The notes beneath the pieces are model-generated. The model searched no databases. It was not told the origin of the DNA and worked only from the letters and a program-made list of their open reading frames with translations. Both the position numbers and the translations under genes were made by a program. DNA of 64,000 nt from Chrysomallon squamiferum. Taxonomy: Eukaryota > Mollusca > Gastropoda > Neomphalida > Peltospiridae. How positions within the stretch are numbered: the stretch's first letter is position 1; every line of letters begins with the position of its first letter. Shown here one piece after another: positions 13,601-46,080 of this stretch. The stretch spans positions 2,414,605-2,478,604 of the forward strand of contig CM022673.1 of assembly GCA_012295275.1 (NCBI GenBank), given 5' to 3'.

Positions 13601-16600
13601 CTTGTTCTGACTGGAACTCAGACGTGACCTGATTGTTTTTATCAGATTCATGATAAAAGAAAACATCAGAGTTATTTTTATTTGACACATATTATAAGGA
13701 ATTGTGTACACATATGTGATGTAAACATCTACCACTAGACATTAGAAGAAGTAATGGTTAAATTTTCTCAGATTTTTTATTTCTTATTTGCAGCTTTTAA
13801 ACTATTATTCTGTCTTGTCAAAGCTGAAATTTGCCTACAGAGCTGCCAAATATTTGATTTAATGAACAGAATATTTCAAAATTATTAGATGGAAAATATT
13901 TGACTGTTGATAAAATTTAAAATGGAATATCTTTATTCTGAGTTGACATGTAACAATAATAAACTTAAAACATGCTGAAAAAAAAAAAAAATCAAAAACT
14001 TTAAAAATTAATCTTCACTATTCATTTTGTTTATCTTTCATATGAATACATTATATTTTGTGATGGCAATTATATAGATACATTCCAGTATTTTTATTTA
14101 ATTTTAAATGTCTACATTTTATAAAGCATCTCCGATATATCATTTGAAAAACATCAAATTACAAAGAACGGTAACATATAATAAATATTAATGAGTTCAC
14201 AAACAGTGAAAAATGAAGAGATTTAGTCAGCTGTAAGAATTCTCAGTGTGAAAATGGCAGTCAAACCTCAAAATCTCCAGTTCTCTACTCTGCCTGTCGA
14301 TTTCTGCTCGCAGTCTGTTACACTCCCCCACAGCCAGCTGGTACTGCAGGCGTGTCTGAGCTCCTTCCAACTCCACCCGTCGACGTGCTTCTCTCTCTTT
14401 TTCTAGCTCATGTAATGCCTGGTCACGCTCCGTTGTGTCCAGTGACTGATTAATTTAAAAGCAATACTTAATAACCAGATAGAGCTTGATTTTGATTCTT
14501 TAATGTCAAAGCATGTTTTTTCTCAAGTTATGGCGATAAATGAGTGTGTATTTATTTGAGATACCTTATTAGGTGCCAGTTGTGTTATTCATTAGCAATA
14601 AGATGAATTTTGTGTACACCTTTCCACTCACAGGAAAGATTATAGCATATCAATTATAAACTAGACATGGAGCAGTGGTTCAAACTTAAATAAAACAGAC
14701 TCTAGGAAGCAAAATTTAAAAGCAGTTACTGTTAAAAAATATGACTATTCATTTAAATTTAAGATTTCTGTATTTCATTTTTATTTTTCATTTAAATAAT
14801 TATTAAAATGATAATAATACCTTTATAGATTTTGTATAAAGTACCCGGATATCTTGTCGCTTTGCCTTGGCATTACACTGTGGACATTTTCCAATTTGCC
14901 CTTTCAACCATTTCTCAATACAACTGAAAATACAAATTCTTGTTGCAAAAAGTAACAGAAATAATTGTCTTGCAATTGTTTTTTTACTGAGTTCCCACAT
15001 TTTGATTTAGGAATGACTAGAATGTTAATACTGCATACTTGTAAAATAATATTAAAAATCATTAACACATTATAATTTCTGTTTCATAATTAAAAATGTT
15101 TCAGTTTCCTCTACATAATTTTATCAGTTAAGACTTTATTTTGTGGTCTTCAAAATAACTAAGCACATATTTAATTAACTGGCACTGCATTTCTGATTTT
15201 AATGCAGATGTAAAACTTTGCAAATGGCAAAATGCAAAATTTCTTTTTACCACAGTGAAAATTGATTTCATGATATTCTAATAATTCCATGAGAGAAAAG
15301 AAAAATATTCGTGTCAGAAATTTATTACCTCTGACCAAAAAGGTGTCCACATTTTAATGAAGCCAGTCGATGAGAACCTGACGTTGTCCAAGGATCAAAA
15401 CAGATAGGACAACACTGAAATAGGTTAAAAACAATTACTTTATTATAAACAACAACACCTTGCAGCAATGTACTTTTCACCCTGCATGAAATCTAATTCA
15501 GTGATCATGAATGAACAAAAATTCATTTATAGACATTTATGTTTATTGCTATCATTAAATTTTAGCCAGGTGATGATTAACAGCATTGTTAATATATAAA
15601 TGAGAAAATAAATTTTAGTTTTTATTACAGAACCTATATTTATCGTAATAAAGATTAAATGTCGTTCTTTTTTTAATTAATCAGTGGTTTATTACTAATT
15701 ATAGCCTAAGGCAGTAAATTTTGCATTTTTTCTCACATTTAAAACTGCTGTTTACTAGTAATCCCTTAAATGGAAGTGATACTGGTTTTTCAGACTGGAT
15801 CAGTGAATAGAAAGACACATGACAAACACTCACATCACTGTCTTCTTCTGGATCATTCAGTTTTCTTTTCTCTGGAGTCATAAGCTTCCGTCGTTTCGGT
15901 GACTTGAACTCCAAAACCGAGTCATTGTGGGAAGTCAAAACACGATTGTTAGCGGGGACCACTGGGAAACCTTCAGTAGCAGCAAACACAGGCTGCTGAT
16001 TGACTGTTTCCAAAGAATCTGTTTGCTGGTTCTCTGACTCTGTTGAGTTTCTTTGATCACTGGCTGTCTGAACATGTTCCTGACTGGTTGATTCCAGTTG
16101 GACATTTTCATTTGACTCTTGGGATGAATTAGGCTGAACAGTCAGTGGAATATTTTCCTGATTAGAAGAGTTATCCTCAAACAGAACCTCTTCTCCTGTG
16201 TCTTCATCATGATCTGTTGTGTTCTGTGAATGATTACAAAATTTAAAAAAAAATAAAATTAAATTAAAAAATTAAATGTTTAACATTACTTGTGTTGAAT
16301 TTAAACCTAAATTATTTTAAAATTTTCTAATAATAGTAATAATATAAATAAATAAATTAATGATTAATTTTGAAGTGTTAATGAAATTAATATAACTGAA
16401 AGCTGAATTAACTAACTTTTTAAGACAAAATCGTGGAACTTCTTTGTAATACATAAAAGATGAAAATCTAGGTACGGTAAATGAAAGTGAAAAAAGATAA
16501 GGAAAATACAGCTTTGATAAGATTAACCCATTACACATGAATTTTTTTCTACTGTTGGGTACACAACTGGGATCTAATGCAGTCAGCATTATTACTGTTT

Positions 16601-17440
16601 TCAAACAATCCATTTTATAGCAGTTAAACAAAATATTAAAATCAATATAAAAATAAAATAAAATATTACTTACATCAGAGTCTACTTCAAGAACATCAAT
16701 CTCTGGACTAGGTGGTATTTGAATGTGAACAACAGGTAATACAGATATGTCCTGAAATATATGATTTTAGAGAGGAAATTTACATAAATTTAAGAACAAA
16801 AATATTTTAAGATACACAATAGCACCTACAAGAAAACTGCATATGCATTCATTTTATGTGCACAAATTATCAGAAACTGATAAAATTGATGTTTATTTTC
16901 ACATCAGTCTTTCCAGTTAATCTCAAACAAAAAACCAAGAGGTCATTTTGAGCTTATTTTAGTGAATACAATGGAATGAGCATTATTCAGAATACTTAAA
17001 TTTATGCCCAGTACTTTTTATTATTATTTTTTTTTTTAATGTCTTTGAAATTATATATATCAGCATAAATACCATATAAAAATATAGGTCAGAGTGGGAA
17101 ATTTAATATTTTAAAAAGGTCACTTATTTCTTTTAATTATTATTAAATGTATGTAATGCATAAAGCAAAAACATATTTAGCTACTGCTTTCAAGAAATCT
17201 TTCTTGGAGAAAGTTCAGTGTTCATTTGAAAGCATATAAAACTATCTGTATTCTCTATATGAGTTAAAGCTGAAAGAGAAAAAATAATATTTAGAATTGA
17301 AAACAGAACATTAATTCTAAAATAATTGGTGGGTCATACAGTAACTGTCTTATATAGTTATTGTTAAATCTTACACGTCCTTCTTCATCACGTTCTCGGG
17401 GTGGATTAATTATTTCAACATCACTGTCATTTTCATTCAT
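8638..17440 (-). CDS. RFWD3: E3 ubiquitin-protein ligase RFWD3, complete CDS (14 exons)
   Basis: Coding exons in gene order are 17375-17440, 16674-16751, 15834-16223, 15329-15414, 14821-14923, 14267-14445, 13514-13628, 12824-12925, 12131-12294, 11434-11637, 10697-10791, 9990-10081, 9461-9646 and 8638-8820. All have GT-AG junctions and matching phases, giving 680 residues (human about 774). Residues 1-178 are acidic and Ser/Thr-rich, presumably disordered. A RING finger spans about 180-223 ([22 protein letters not shown]), a coiled coil about 242-301, and a WD40-type C-terminal region about 340-675 with [22 protein letters not shown] and [18 protein letters not shown]. In vertebrates RFWD3 ubiquitinates RPA and RAD51 at stalled forks and supports interstrand-crosslink repair. 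The position usually Cys after the RING His is Gly, as in RFWD3 generally. The start is the first ATG after a putative 5' UTR acceptor near 17458. It is divergent from YIPF3. Confidence 0.93.
10604..10640. repeat. Poly(T) tract in RFWD3 intron
   Basis: A run of more than 30 T between exons 11 and 12 of RFWD3 in gene order. It reads as poly(A) on the coding strand. Confidence 0.8.
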
Positions 17441-17491
17441 TATCAGAATATATCCTGTTTCAAAATATAAAAGAAATTATGAATAATACAC

Positions 17492-17525
<34 letters not shown>

Positions 17526-18645
17526 AATTTATAACTGAAAAAGTTCATAAACCTAAAACGCTATGTAAATACTAAATAATTATCAATCAATTAATGAATT
17601 ATTAGTCACTTTGTTACGAACTGAAACAAGATAGTAATTACTGATTAATTTATTGTCATAATTTGTTATATATTCATTAATTCTGAATATAAAATATTCA
17701 AAACTGTTAAGACTTTTTAATAACTAACCTTAATTTACCTTCATATAAAAGAAAAAATGAAGAATTTATAGCCGTCTCACATGTAAAGCAAGTATCCTTC
17801 GAAATGTAATCATTTTATTGTTTCTTGTTAAACCTTTCCGATAAATATCAATATGTTGTTGTTATTCATTATTCAAGAAATCAATTATTGCGGCATTCAC
17901 CACAGAAAATTGACTTCAAGAAACAATATTTCGGATTTGTGGAATGTTAGTTCTAATAGTTGTTACTTTACAAATTTATATTCCTGTGGCACTGATTAGT
18001 TATTTGAAAATATCCAAATTTGAATAATAAAATAGCATTCTATTATTCAAAAATAATTTTAAAATTAGACGGTAAAACCATTGTAAATCCTAATTTGAAA
18101 AATCAGTAACTAGTTGACAATTTCTGAACTATAATTTCTAATTTCAACGATCAAGCATTTTGTTTTGGCTCTTTCAAGGGGCATAACTCTAACTATAAAT
18201 TGATTTAAAACATCTAGCCTAAATATCACAAAAATGCTCCGTTGAGTTGAAAGCTTGCATTTTCAAAACACACGCATCCACACAATTCTAGACTTAAAAG
18301 AAGAACTTCTTTTTTTTAATTTCATTATAATTTCTAACATCCAGAAGAAAACTGAATTACTAAAGAAATCAAAATTTTCTGTATATCATATACTATATGA
18401 TGACATTTGACGTTCAATATATCATTATATGTGTCTGTGAAAACATTTCAGATACTGATTTGTAGTGTACCTTTAATGAATTGTTGTAGATTTGCTGCTT
18501 CATTATCTGTATATTAATCATTATTCAAAGTTGAAATGTATGTAAACAAACGCTATAAAGTATGAAATATATCCCAAGAGATTGAAATAGAAAGTTAATG
18601 AAGTGCTTTAAGCTGCTAGAAGGAAATTCCAAAATAATAACAACT
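17441..18645. promoter_or_regulatory. Shared divergent promoter region of RFWD3 and YIPF3
   Basis: About 1.2 kb separates the two start codons, which point away from each other. On the minus strand an acceptor-like TTTTGAAACAG ends near 17458, suggesting a non-coding first exon for RFWD3, with donor-like GTAAAT near 17740. An (ATA)n run sits at 17494-17524. No TATA box or CpG-dense island is convincing. The bidirectional promoter is inferred from layout alone. Confidence 0.4.
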
Positions 18646-27163
<8,518 letters not shown>

Positions 27164-27323
27164 TTGACATTTACAAAGTTAGGGTTAGTATCTCAGCATT
27201 TTTGGCATTCTCATTTTTATGTCTCATTTTATATCTTTTCATTTTTTATTTTTTTTTATTATACAGTCAGGTGATTGTATAAAAATCTTTTTCTTCCTTT
27301 TTTTTTTCTTATTTTTCTCTGCA

Positions 27324-27329
27324 AATAAA
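27324..27329 (+). terminator. Candidate polyadenylation signal of YIPF3
   Basis: AATAAA about 160 bases after the YIPF3 stop. Others follow at short intervals. Confidence 0.4.
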
Positions 27330-27960
27330 TGTATTAAATCGATACATCTTCTTCTAAATGGAATCCATTTAATGTTAAATCAAATGTGATTTAAAATAAA
27401 CATTTATAATAATCTATAAATTTCTCTTGTTATTGTAGAACAATAAAGCTTTTTTATTTCACTTTGCAATTAAATTTTATTAAACAATACACTTTGTAAA
27501 TGGAATATATTTAGTGTTATAACAAATGTGCCATAAAATAAGCATTTATAATAATAATAAAATGCGTATGTAAGTATATATATATATATTCTCTGGATAA
27601 CAATCAGTTATTTTTTATTTCACTTTGCAATCAAATTTTATTAAATCAGTAAACCTTCTTCTGAATGGTACCAGTTTAATATTAAAACAAATGTATCGTA
27701 AAATAAACTGAAGTAATAATAATTATAATTATAATGTACTAATGTTAAAATGGGACTAAGAACTGAGACTTTTTGATAATTTTTTTTTTTGTAACATTAA
27801 AAGAAATATAGTTTTTAAAAGAGAGGCTTGTAGGTTTATTTATTCAGTGCTGAGTCCACTCCTGTCATATTCTGATTAATAATGAAACATTTCAGCTTGC
27901 TATTCCTTTGCCAGCCAAATTTTAACATTATTTGGAATGGGCCGGTTTAGAAAATAACAT

Positions 27961-28240
27961 TAACTCATTCTTTGGTTGATTGTTAATTTCACTGGTCCTC
28001 TAACTCACTGTCAATTCAGAATCATCCTTGAGTTCATTGTTAATTAAAGCTGGTCTTCTAGCTTATTGTTAATTAGTCCTCTAGATCATTTCTAATTCAG
28101 TTTGGTCCCATAACTCATTGTTAATTCAGATTTGTCCCATTGGGTGTGTTTTTTTAATAATTCAAAATGGTCCTCTAGCTCACTGTTAATTTATATTGGT
28201 CCTGTGAGTCATTGTTATTTCAAACTGGTTCTGACCTCAT
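27961..28240. repeat. Degenerate minisatellite, unit about 30-35 bp
   Basis: The phrase CTCATTGTTAATTCAGA followed by TGGTCCTCTAG recurs about eight times with substitutions, for example near 28000, 28030, 28065, 28110, 28180 and 28208. No continuous reading frame runs through it. Confidence 0.6.
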
Positions 28241-30210
28241 CACTCATGATACTCTACTCGCTTTGTGGTTTTTGTTTAATTTTTTAATATTCCATGTATT
28301 GCATATATCAAAACAGCATGCAAAATGTAATGATAGCTACTAGTAAAAAAAAAGTTAATTCTTTAGTTAAAAAAATATAAACCAAAAACAAAAAAACAAC
28401 AACAAACAAACAAACAAAAGTTAGAAAGAAAGAAATAATAAATGAAATTAAAACAAAATAGTTAAGTATGTATATATATATATATATATATTTTTTTTTT
28501 ATTAATCGGTGATGGTACAGCATGCAGCTGGTATTTAGAAATAGTGGTGTTGGTGTAAATCTAACCTTTCCACAGTTTTAATTCGCAAGTCTTTATTAGT
28601 AACCTGTATTGATTATAACAGGAAAATAACAATAAGAATAAGCAAATCCATCTGTTAACCAGTTGTTTTGTGACAGTCACCTTGTAATACTAACATGATT
28701 ATAACACATTTCGTTGTCATGGATGCATGAATATCATTTTAAAAAAACAACTCTTGACAACTGCTTGTTTTTGCTGATATTATGTGCTTACCACAATGTG
28801 CAGTTTAACACTGCCCTTTCAATTCCATAAGCCCATAGCAGTTAATGTGGCAAATGAATTGTGTGCATGTTTAAAGATAATAAATTCCATCTCTTATGGA
28901 TATCTGATGTTTTAATGCTTAGCTTGTTAATAAAACAATGTATAAAATGAAGTTTACTGTTTGCAACTGAATAAACAAAAACAACAACCTGTAATATTAT
29001 GTAATATAGTATATTTATGCATCACTTGTGTTACTGCAATGAAGCAAAATTGCAGATTTACACATCATGTGATAGAAAAATAAGGCAATGATTTATCAGG
29101 AAAACAAGCAGTTAACATAGCTTTTGTCTATATACTCATTGTTTTATTTTGTTGTATGACATTTAAATATAATTTTTTAATATTTATTACTATTAATTAT
29201 TATTTTTATTTTTATTTTATTTTTTTTTAATTATTATTATTATTATTATTTTTTTTTTTTTTTTAAAAAAAAAATAAAAAACAATGCTTCTACTCATTAT
29301 GCATTTCTGATAACTTGTTTTAAAACTTGTGGATATTTTGTTACATTCAGGATATTAAAGATTAAAATTTTAATATCATTTCTATTATTTCATGTTTCTA
29401 AGGTATATTTTTATTCATACTTACACATGTATATGGTTATTAATATAAAAATTAAAATTAAATATGTATTAATATTAAGCTCTATAAAAAAAAAAATAAT
29501 CAATATTTTTATATTATTTTAGAACTTTAACTTATTTATTTATTTATTTATTTATTTTAATTTAATTGGTTTATTTATTTATCTATTTTTCTTATATATA
29601 TTTATTGTTGTTGTTTTCAAAATGGTTTATTATATTACGTTGTCTCTTCAGTTTAATATTTTTTTATAAAAAATAAATGATTTAATATTAATTTATCTTT
29701 TATTTTCATTTTTTACAGCTTTCCTATAATCATTCAGATTCAGATGTCTGTGACACTATGCAATATGGGACATTCATTTAATTTTATAACTGCAAACATT
29801 TAATTTGATATATTCAGGCTTGAGGTTAAAAATGAAATAAAAATCACTGTTATTTTTTCTTTCTGAAAAACAGTAGAGAAGTTACCACATTTTCATAGTG
29901 TAAACCATAAACTATATATTACACCATCAGTGTTGTAAAAGAAATATTTTTTTACCAAAGGAATTATCATATTTTGATATTATCATAATGTAATAAGAAG
30001 TGAACTCTTTGAGTGATGTCACTGGCATAAACATTGTAACTATTGTATAACAAATATTTTTTAAAATTATTCCACCATTTAAAAGTTCTTCATTTTTTTT
30101 TTAATTTAATTTAATTTAATTTTTTATTTGTGTATGATATTTTTTTCCATGATTCACATATGATGTTTTCTGTGTTTTTCAGCATCATTTTTTTATTTTT
30201 TATTTATTTA

Positions 30211-30213
30211 GTT

Positions 30214-30250
<37 letters not shown>

Positions 30251-30255
30251 GGGGG
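30211..30255. repeat. Long poly(T) tract ending in G run
   Basis: About 37 T followed by six G. It could be the reverse-strand poly(A) tail of an old retrotransposed copy, but no body is recognisable. Confidence 0.6.
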
Positions 30256-31139
30256 CCAATTTTGAAAAAAACAATGATAATTTACAAAATCATGGTAAAT
30301 CTGAATAAACAATAATGCCAGAGGTTAAGATATGAAAAGAAGTCAAGACAGTCTTTTTCAAAATATGAAATGTCAGAGGAACTCCATAAACTAACATTAA
30401 AATTATAACATCCATGACGTGTTAAATTCAATAAGCCCCTCTGGAATACTGTTGTAGATTTGGTCTTTTTCCTTTTCTATTACAACAGGGAAATAATATC
30501 TTGTTTGCTTTTACTTCTGATAAAGTGATGTAATTGAAACCTTGTAATTTCAACCTTTGAGACATGAAATGTTTCAGATAACTGAAATACAAAACCAAGA
30601 ACTAAGTATTTTAAATTTTTCATAATTTTTTTTTTTTTTACAATATTGTGTTTAAAAAATCTGAATAATTTGTAAACCTTTTCTAAATATATACAAAAAT
30701 ATATATATATATATATGTATATTTTTTTGTTTTTAAAAATTTTAAATTTTTTAGCTGCCAAACATTGCCCTATTACTTCTCAGCCATCTTGTATATTAAT
30801 AATATTTGATGGAAATCATTCCAGTTTCAACAATTAAATTTGTTTCTCAAAATAAAAAATTGATATTTATGACAGTAATAATTTAAAAAAATAATAATAA
30901 TAAAAATTAAATAAATAAATAAATAATAAAAACTTTATCTTCTGCCCATGAATACTTAATATAAAAATAAAAACTGGAGATGTCTGTGTTGTGAATTTTT
31001 TAATGTTACAAAGATAATGAATTATATTTTATTATCAATTTGACGCCTGTGATGAACAAACTTATTCTTGGGACAAACTCTGCTTCACATTTTAATGTTT
31101 ATTATTCATTGTAATTTGTTAATAAATACAGAAATACCT

Positions 31140-31242
31140 CACACACACACACACACACACACACCATATGTATATATATTTGTATATATTGTACATATTA
31201 ATGCACTTGTAATTATGTATATATAGAGAGAGAGGGAGGGGA
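31140..31242. repeat. (CA)n, (TA)n and (GA)n microsatellites
   Basis: A CA run at about 31140-31164, then TATATA and a GAGAGAGA run at about 31226-31236. Confidence 0.75.
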
Positions 31243-31556
31243 AATCAGCAATGTTTTTTTTTTTTTGATTCTCTAAATATTTGGGCTTAACATCAGTTAG
31301 TTTTGTTTGTAGTTACAATGTAAATAGTGGTTTAATTATTACGTTGGTTTAAAGAAATCCTGTGGGTTTATTCTGATGAATGTCAGAACACGTTTATCAT
31401 GGTATTTCAGTGTAAATAAAAGATTACATCACGTGAATTACTTGTTAATTTTTGTTTATTAAATTTTTAGGCTTTGTGAAATGGATTGAATATGGATTAT
31501 AAAATGATAATAGCAAAATGTGTTCTCAGGTTATGCATTAAAACGGTAACCAGAAT

Positions 31557-31633
31557 AATAATAATAATAATCATTCTTGTTATTGTTGTTGTTGTTATTA
31601 TTATTATTATTATTATTAGTAATATTATTATTA

Positions 31634-31704
<71 letters not shown>

Positions 31705-31705
31705 T
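31557..31705. repeat. (ATT)n microsatellite
   Basis: About 150 bases dominated by ATT/GTT triplets. The apparent poly-isoleucine reading frame across it is an artefact. Confidence 0.9.
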
Positions 31706-33360
31706 AAAAAAAAATTAAAACTTCCAGTAAACTGATTGTTTATGGTTAAATACTAAAATAATGTTGTCAGATTAATATATGTAGGTTTTAGCTATTTTCT
31801 TATATCCGGTGACATTAACTGAATCAGGTTATGGCTCAAATTAATTGTAATTTATGTCTCATGGCTTGAAGAAAATTACCGATATTTTAATATATATATA
31901 TATATCAGCATAACAAACCATAAATTCTATTAACAAATAACTACGAAATAATAAACACAAATGTAACAAAACATTTTAAAGATTAAAGGAACACTTCCAA
32001 ATTTTGTGAATCATGTTTATTTCCATAACCAGTCCAATATAAGGTACTGCTCCAAAAATATATTTCCGAAACATGACAGCAGTATTATAATGGTATCTAT
32101 AAAATAATTATGAAAACCAATGTGAAACTAGATTTTCATAAATAAATAATAATTCACTGAGAAAGGCAACGCGATATATATATATATATAGTCCATGCCT
32201 GCTGCGTTACTGTTGTAGAAGCAACATATTGATTTAATATTGAATTAATAATCATACGAACAACAACAAATATCTATGTCTGTTTGTGTATATTTCGAGG
32301 TATGTCAATCTCTCGATACATTCAATGTGGCATTAGTTGATTTTAAAAATGTATTTATTAATAAATTTATTACCGTTCGTGTTATTTTTATTAAAAAATA
32401 ATAATAAATAAATAAAAATATCTGATTTTTGATTGGTTTGGAGGTCAAGCAGATAAAATGATTTACATTTGACAATTTCGAGATAAATGGTTAACAAGAG
32501 TTGTAGTATAGAAAACAAATATTTGATGTTATAATTCAAAGCAAAATACAGCTCATTAGTTGTGACAGAGACAACTGATGTAAGCCTACTGTGACTCAAC
32601 GGCTACAATTCCTTGTAAATAATAAAGATTTTTATTTTTATTATTATTGTTATTATCATCACCATTATTATTATTATTATTATTATTTACTTTTTTCTTT
32701 GATTTGTAAAAACAATGATAATCATTTTATAGGTTAATATGCTTTAATAATATAATTATTGTAAATGGCGTCTAGTTGCATATAAAATGTACGGCGATTT
32801 CGCTCATGAAAAGATAAAAAATACAGCAGTTTCACCCATTGCGAGACCTACAAGCAGCGTTAATTCTAATCAACGAAATAAAGATAATGAGGATGAATAA
32901 TTCATGAAAACACAGACAAACATATGTATATAAATATACAGGCTACATACATATAAATATACATTTGAACGTACGTACACAATCACACATATTCATATAC
33001 CTTCATGTATACGCAGTCGGCAAAATAAAATATAATTCTGACAAAGAAACGATCTTTGAAAATCTACTTCAGAAACTTAATAAACTGATGTGGTATTTTA
33101 AAGAAGACCAGATTAATTTTCACTAAAACGAAAATAATAAATTAAAAAAACATTTCTTTTAAATGCCGTCATGCTGATATTTAATTATATTAATTCTTCT
33201 GATGAAATAAATGTTAGTTGTATTAGTGATATATGTATTTAATGCATACCTCTACAAAAGGGACCAAATAATGTTATTCAAAATAATAAATGAAACTTAG
33301 ATTAGGAATAGTGAATTTACACAATAGTGCCGAAAGTCGAAAATATCAGTTTGTTTTCAC

Positions 33361-33425
33361 TGACGTCAAAGACGAATGTGAGCTATCCCTAGATGCAACG
33401 CGACTCGGCCATTTTACGTGTATAT
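33361..33425. promoter_or_regulatory. CRE (TGACGTCA) plus YY1-like motif patch
   Basis: A perfect CREB/ATF palindrome TGACGTCA lies at 33361-33368. About 45 bases on is CTCGGCCATTTTACG, whose reverse strand reads AAAATGGCCGAG, a YY1-type initiator motif with an ATG. That reading frame stops after seven codons. The patch is richer in CpG than its surroundings and resembles a small promoter, but no transcript can be assigned. Confidence 0.35.
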
Positions 33426-33764
33426 TTCTACAAAGTCAAAACCTTTCCCAACATTGGTAAAAATCTAGCAGTAAAGGAACTACATAAATAAAGTTGGCTT
33501 ATGGTTATCTTTAAAATAAATACCGGGATACAAACCATCCAGCAGTCAGTCTTTGACTTAAATGCAAACAATACGAGCCATTATAAAATAAATTAAATTC
33601 AGAAATATCATATATTATATACAAATCGTATTTTAAAAAGAACGGTCGCAAGCTCCTGATATTTAACATATCCACCAGTCTGTGTATCTGGATATATATC
33701 TGTCTTTCTATCTATCTCTTTATCTATATAGATTTTTAATTATTATTTTATTTTATTTTATTTT

Positions 33765-33782
33765 TATAATAATAATAATAAC

Positions 33783-33830
<48 letters not shown>

Positions 33831-33840
33831 AATAAATAGC

Positions 33841-33894
<54 letters not shown>

Positions 33895-33896
33895 TA
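33765..33896. repeat. (AAT)n microsatellite
   Basis: Two long AAT runs separated by AAATAAATAAATAGC, just downstream of the Cys-rich membrane-protein gene. Confidence 0.9.
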
Positions 33897-33975
33897 AAAG
33901 TGCCATAATGAAGTACAAAAACCGACAGGAATAATCCTGTTTTACACTGTCAGTCCTTACTGGAGGCTGATTTGG

Positions 33976-33981
33976 TTTATT
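33976..33981 (-). terminator. Candidate polyadenylation signal of Cys-rich membrane-protein gene
   Basis: AATAAA on the minus strand only a few bases after the stop codon. Further copies lie at about 33745-33765. Confidence 0.35.
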
Positions 33982-33986
33982 TTCTG

Positions 33987-45000
<11,014 letters not shown>

Positions 45001-46006
45001 ATTCGATGTTTCAGTCAAATCAGTTTTTCTTTAATCTGCTTTTTCAGTTTATATTTCTAAACATCTATCTAAATAATTCAGATATCTTCACGAAATATAA
45101 ATAAATGTCTATCCAGGAATCATAGCTGCTGAGTAGTTTTTTTTTTTTGTTTGTATGTGTGTTTCGCTCTTTTGGTTTATATTGGCGCAGAACTACTGCG
45201 CATAAAAATAAAACAAAAATCGATTGGTTGAAAACAGAGTATTTATTTCATACAGAAAGCCAAGGGTTTTCTTAATCGTGAAAAATATGAGTATTTATTA
45301 TTCTTTAATACTGGATGGGTGATCTGAAAGTGACGCGCATTCCCTATCTTAGAGATATTTCGAAGCCCCTTTTCTGAAGCTCTTAATTCCACTTAATCCA
45401 TTCGTCCAGTATTTGTTTATATGTATTCTTCTTCTTCTTTATGTTCTTCTTTTTCATATTACTTAGTAGGCGTACTGGATGTTTTCATTTTTCTTAATTA
45501 TTAGTGCATGTTATACATGGTTTTCTTTCTTTCATTTCCGTAAATTGTTTGAAGACAAAATTTGATATCTGATCGATATCAGTAACAGTTTTGTCTTATT
45601 CAAAGACTTTCTATAAAATATTTTGTGATCAAACAATCCGCTTTCTATCAGTACACGTCTGCAGCTTACAAAGACATTGAAATAATGCGACAGAAAGCAA
45701 GAATCAGAGGTGAAAAGATCCCTTTGTTATGATCTACAAACATAAACTGCAGTGTTATTTTATAATTGAATCTGTAAGCGATTTAGATACAAACCTTTCG
45801 CGAGATGGAGAAAATGACGTTCAAAATGAGATGACGTTTAAATAATAACAATAATAATAAAATAAAAATGATAATAAAAATAAAAATACATAAATAAAAT
45901 AAAATATATAAAAATAAAAATACTGTTGGGTCAGAATCTGGACATAAGGCCCACTGATGTCGTACTTAAATAACAAAATGATGTTTAAAGAAAGCAGAAA
46001 TACTGC

Positions 46007-46080
<74 letters not shown>

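Larger units (their letters stand above)
27164..33900. other. Intergenic region between YIPF3 and the Cys-rich membrane-protein gene
   Basis: About 6.7 kb of AT-rich DNA between two convergent genes. It holds a degenerate minisatellite (27961-28240), poly(T) near 30211-30250, CA/GA tracts near 31140-31240, long ATT arrays and a CRE-bearing patch near 33361. No exon with protein similarity was recognised. Confidence 0.5.

Noticed and set aside
16317-16631. Reverse-strand ORF of 104 codons inside RFWD3
   Set aside because: It lies in the intron between two well-supported RFWD3 exons, has no splice-consistent role and no recognisable similarity.
31486-31707. ORF with a long isoleucine run
   Set aside because: It is an (ATT)n microsatellite read in frame.
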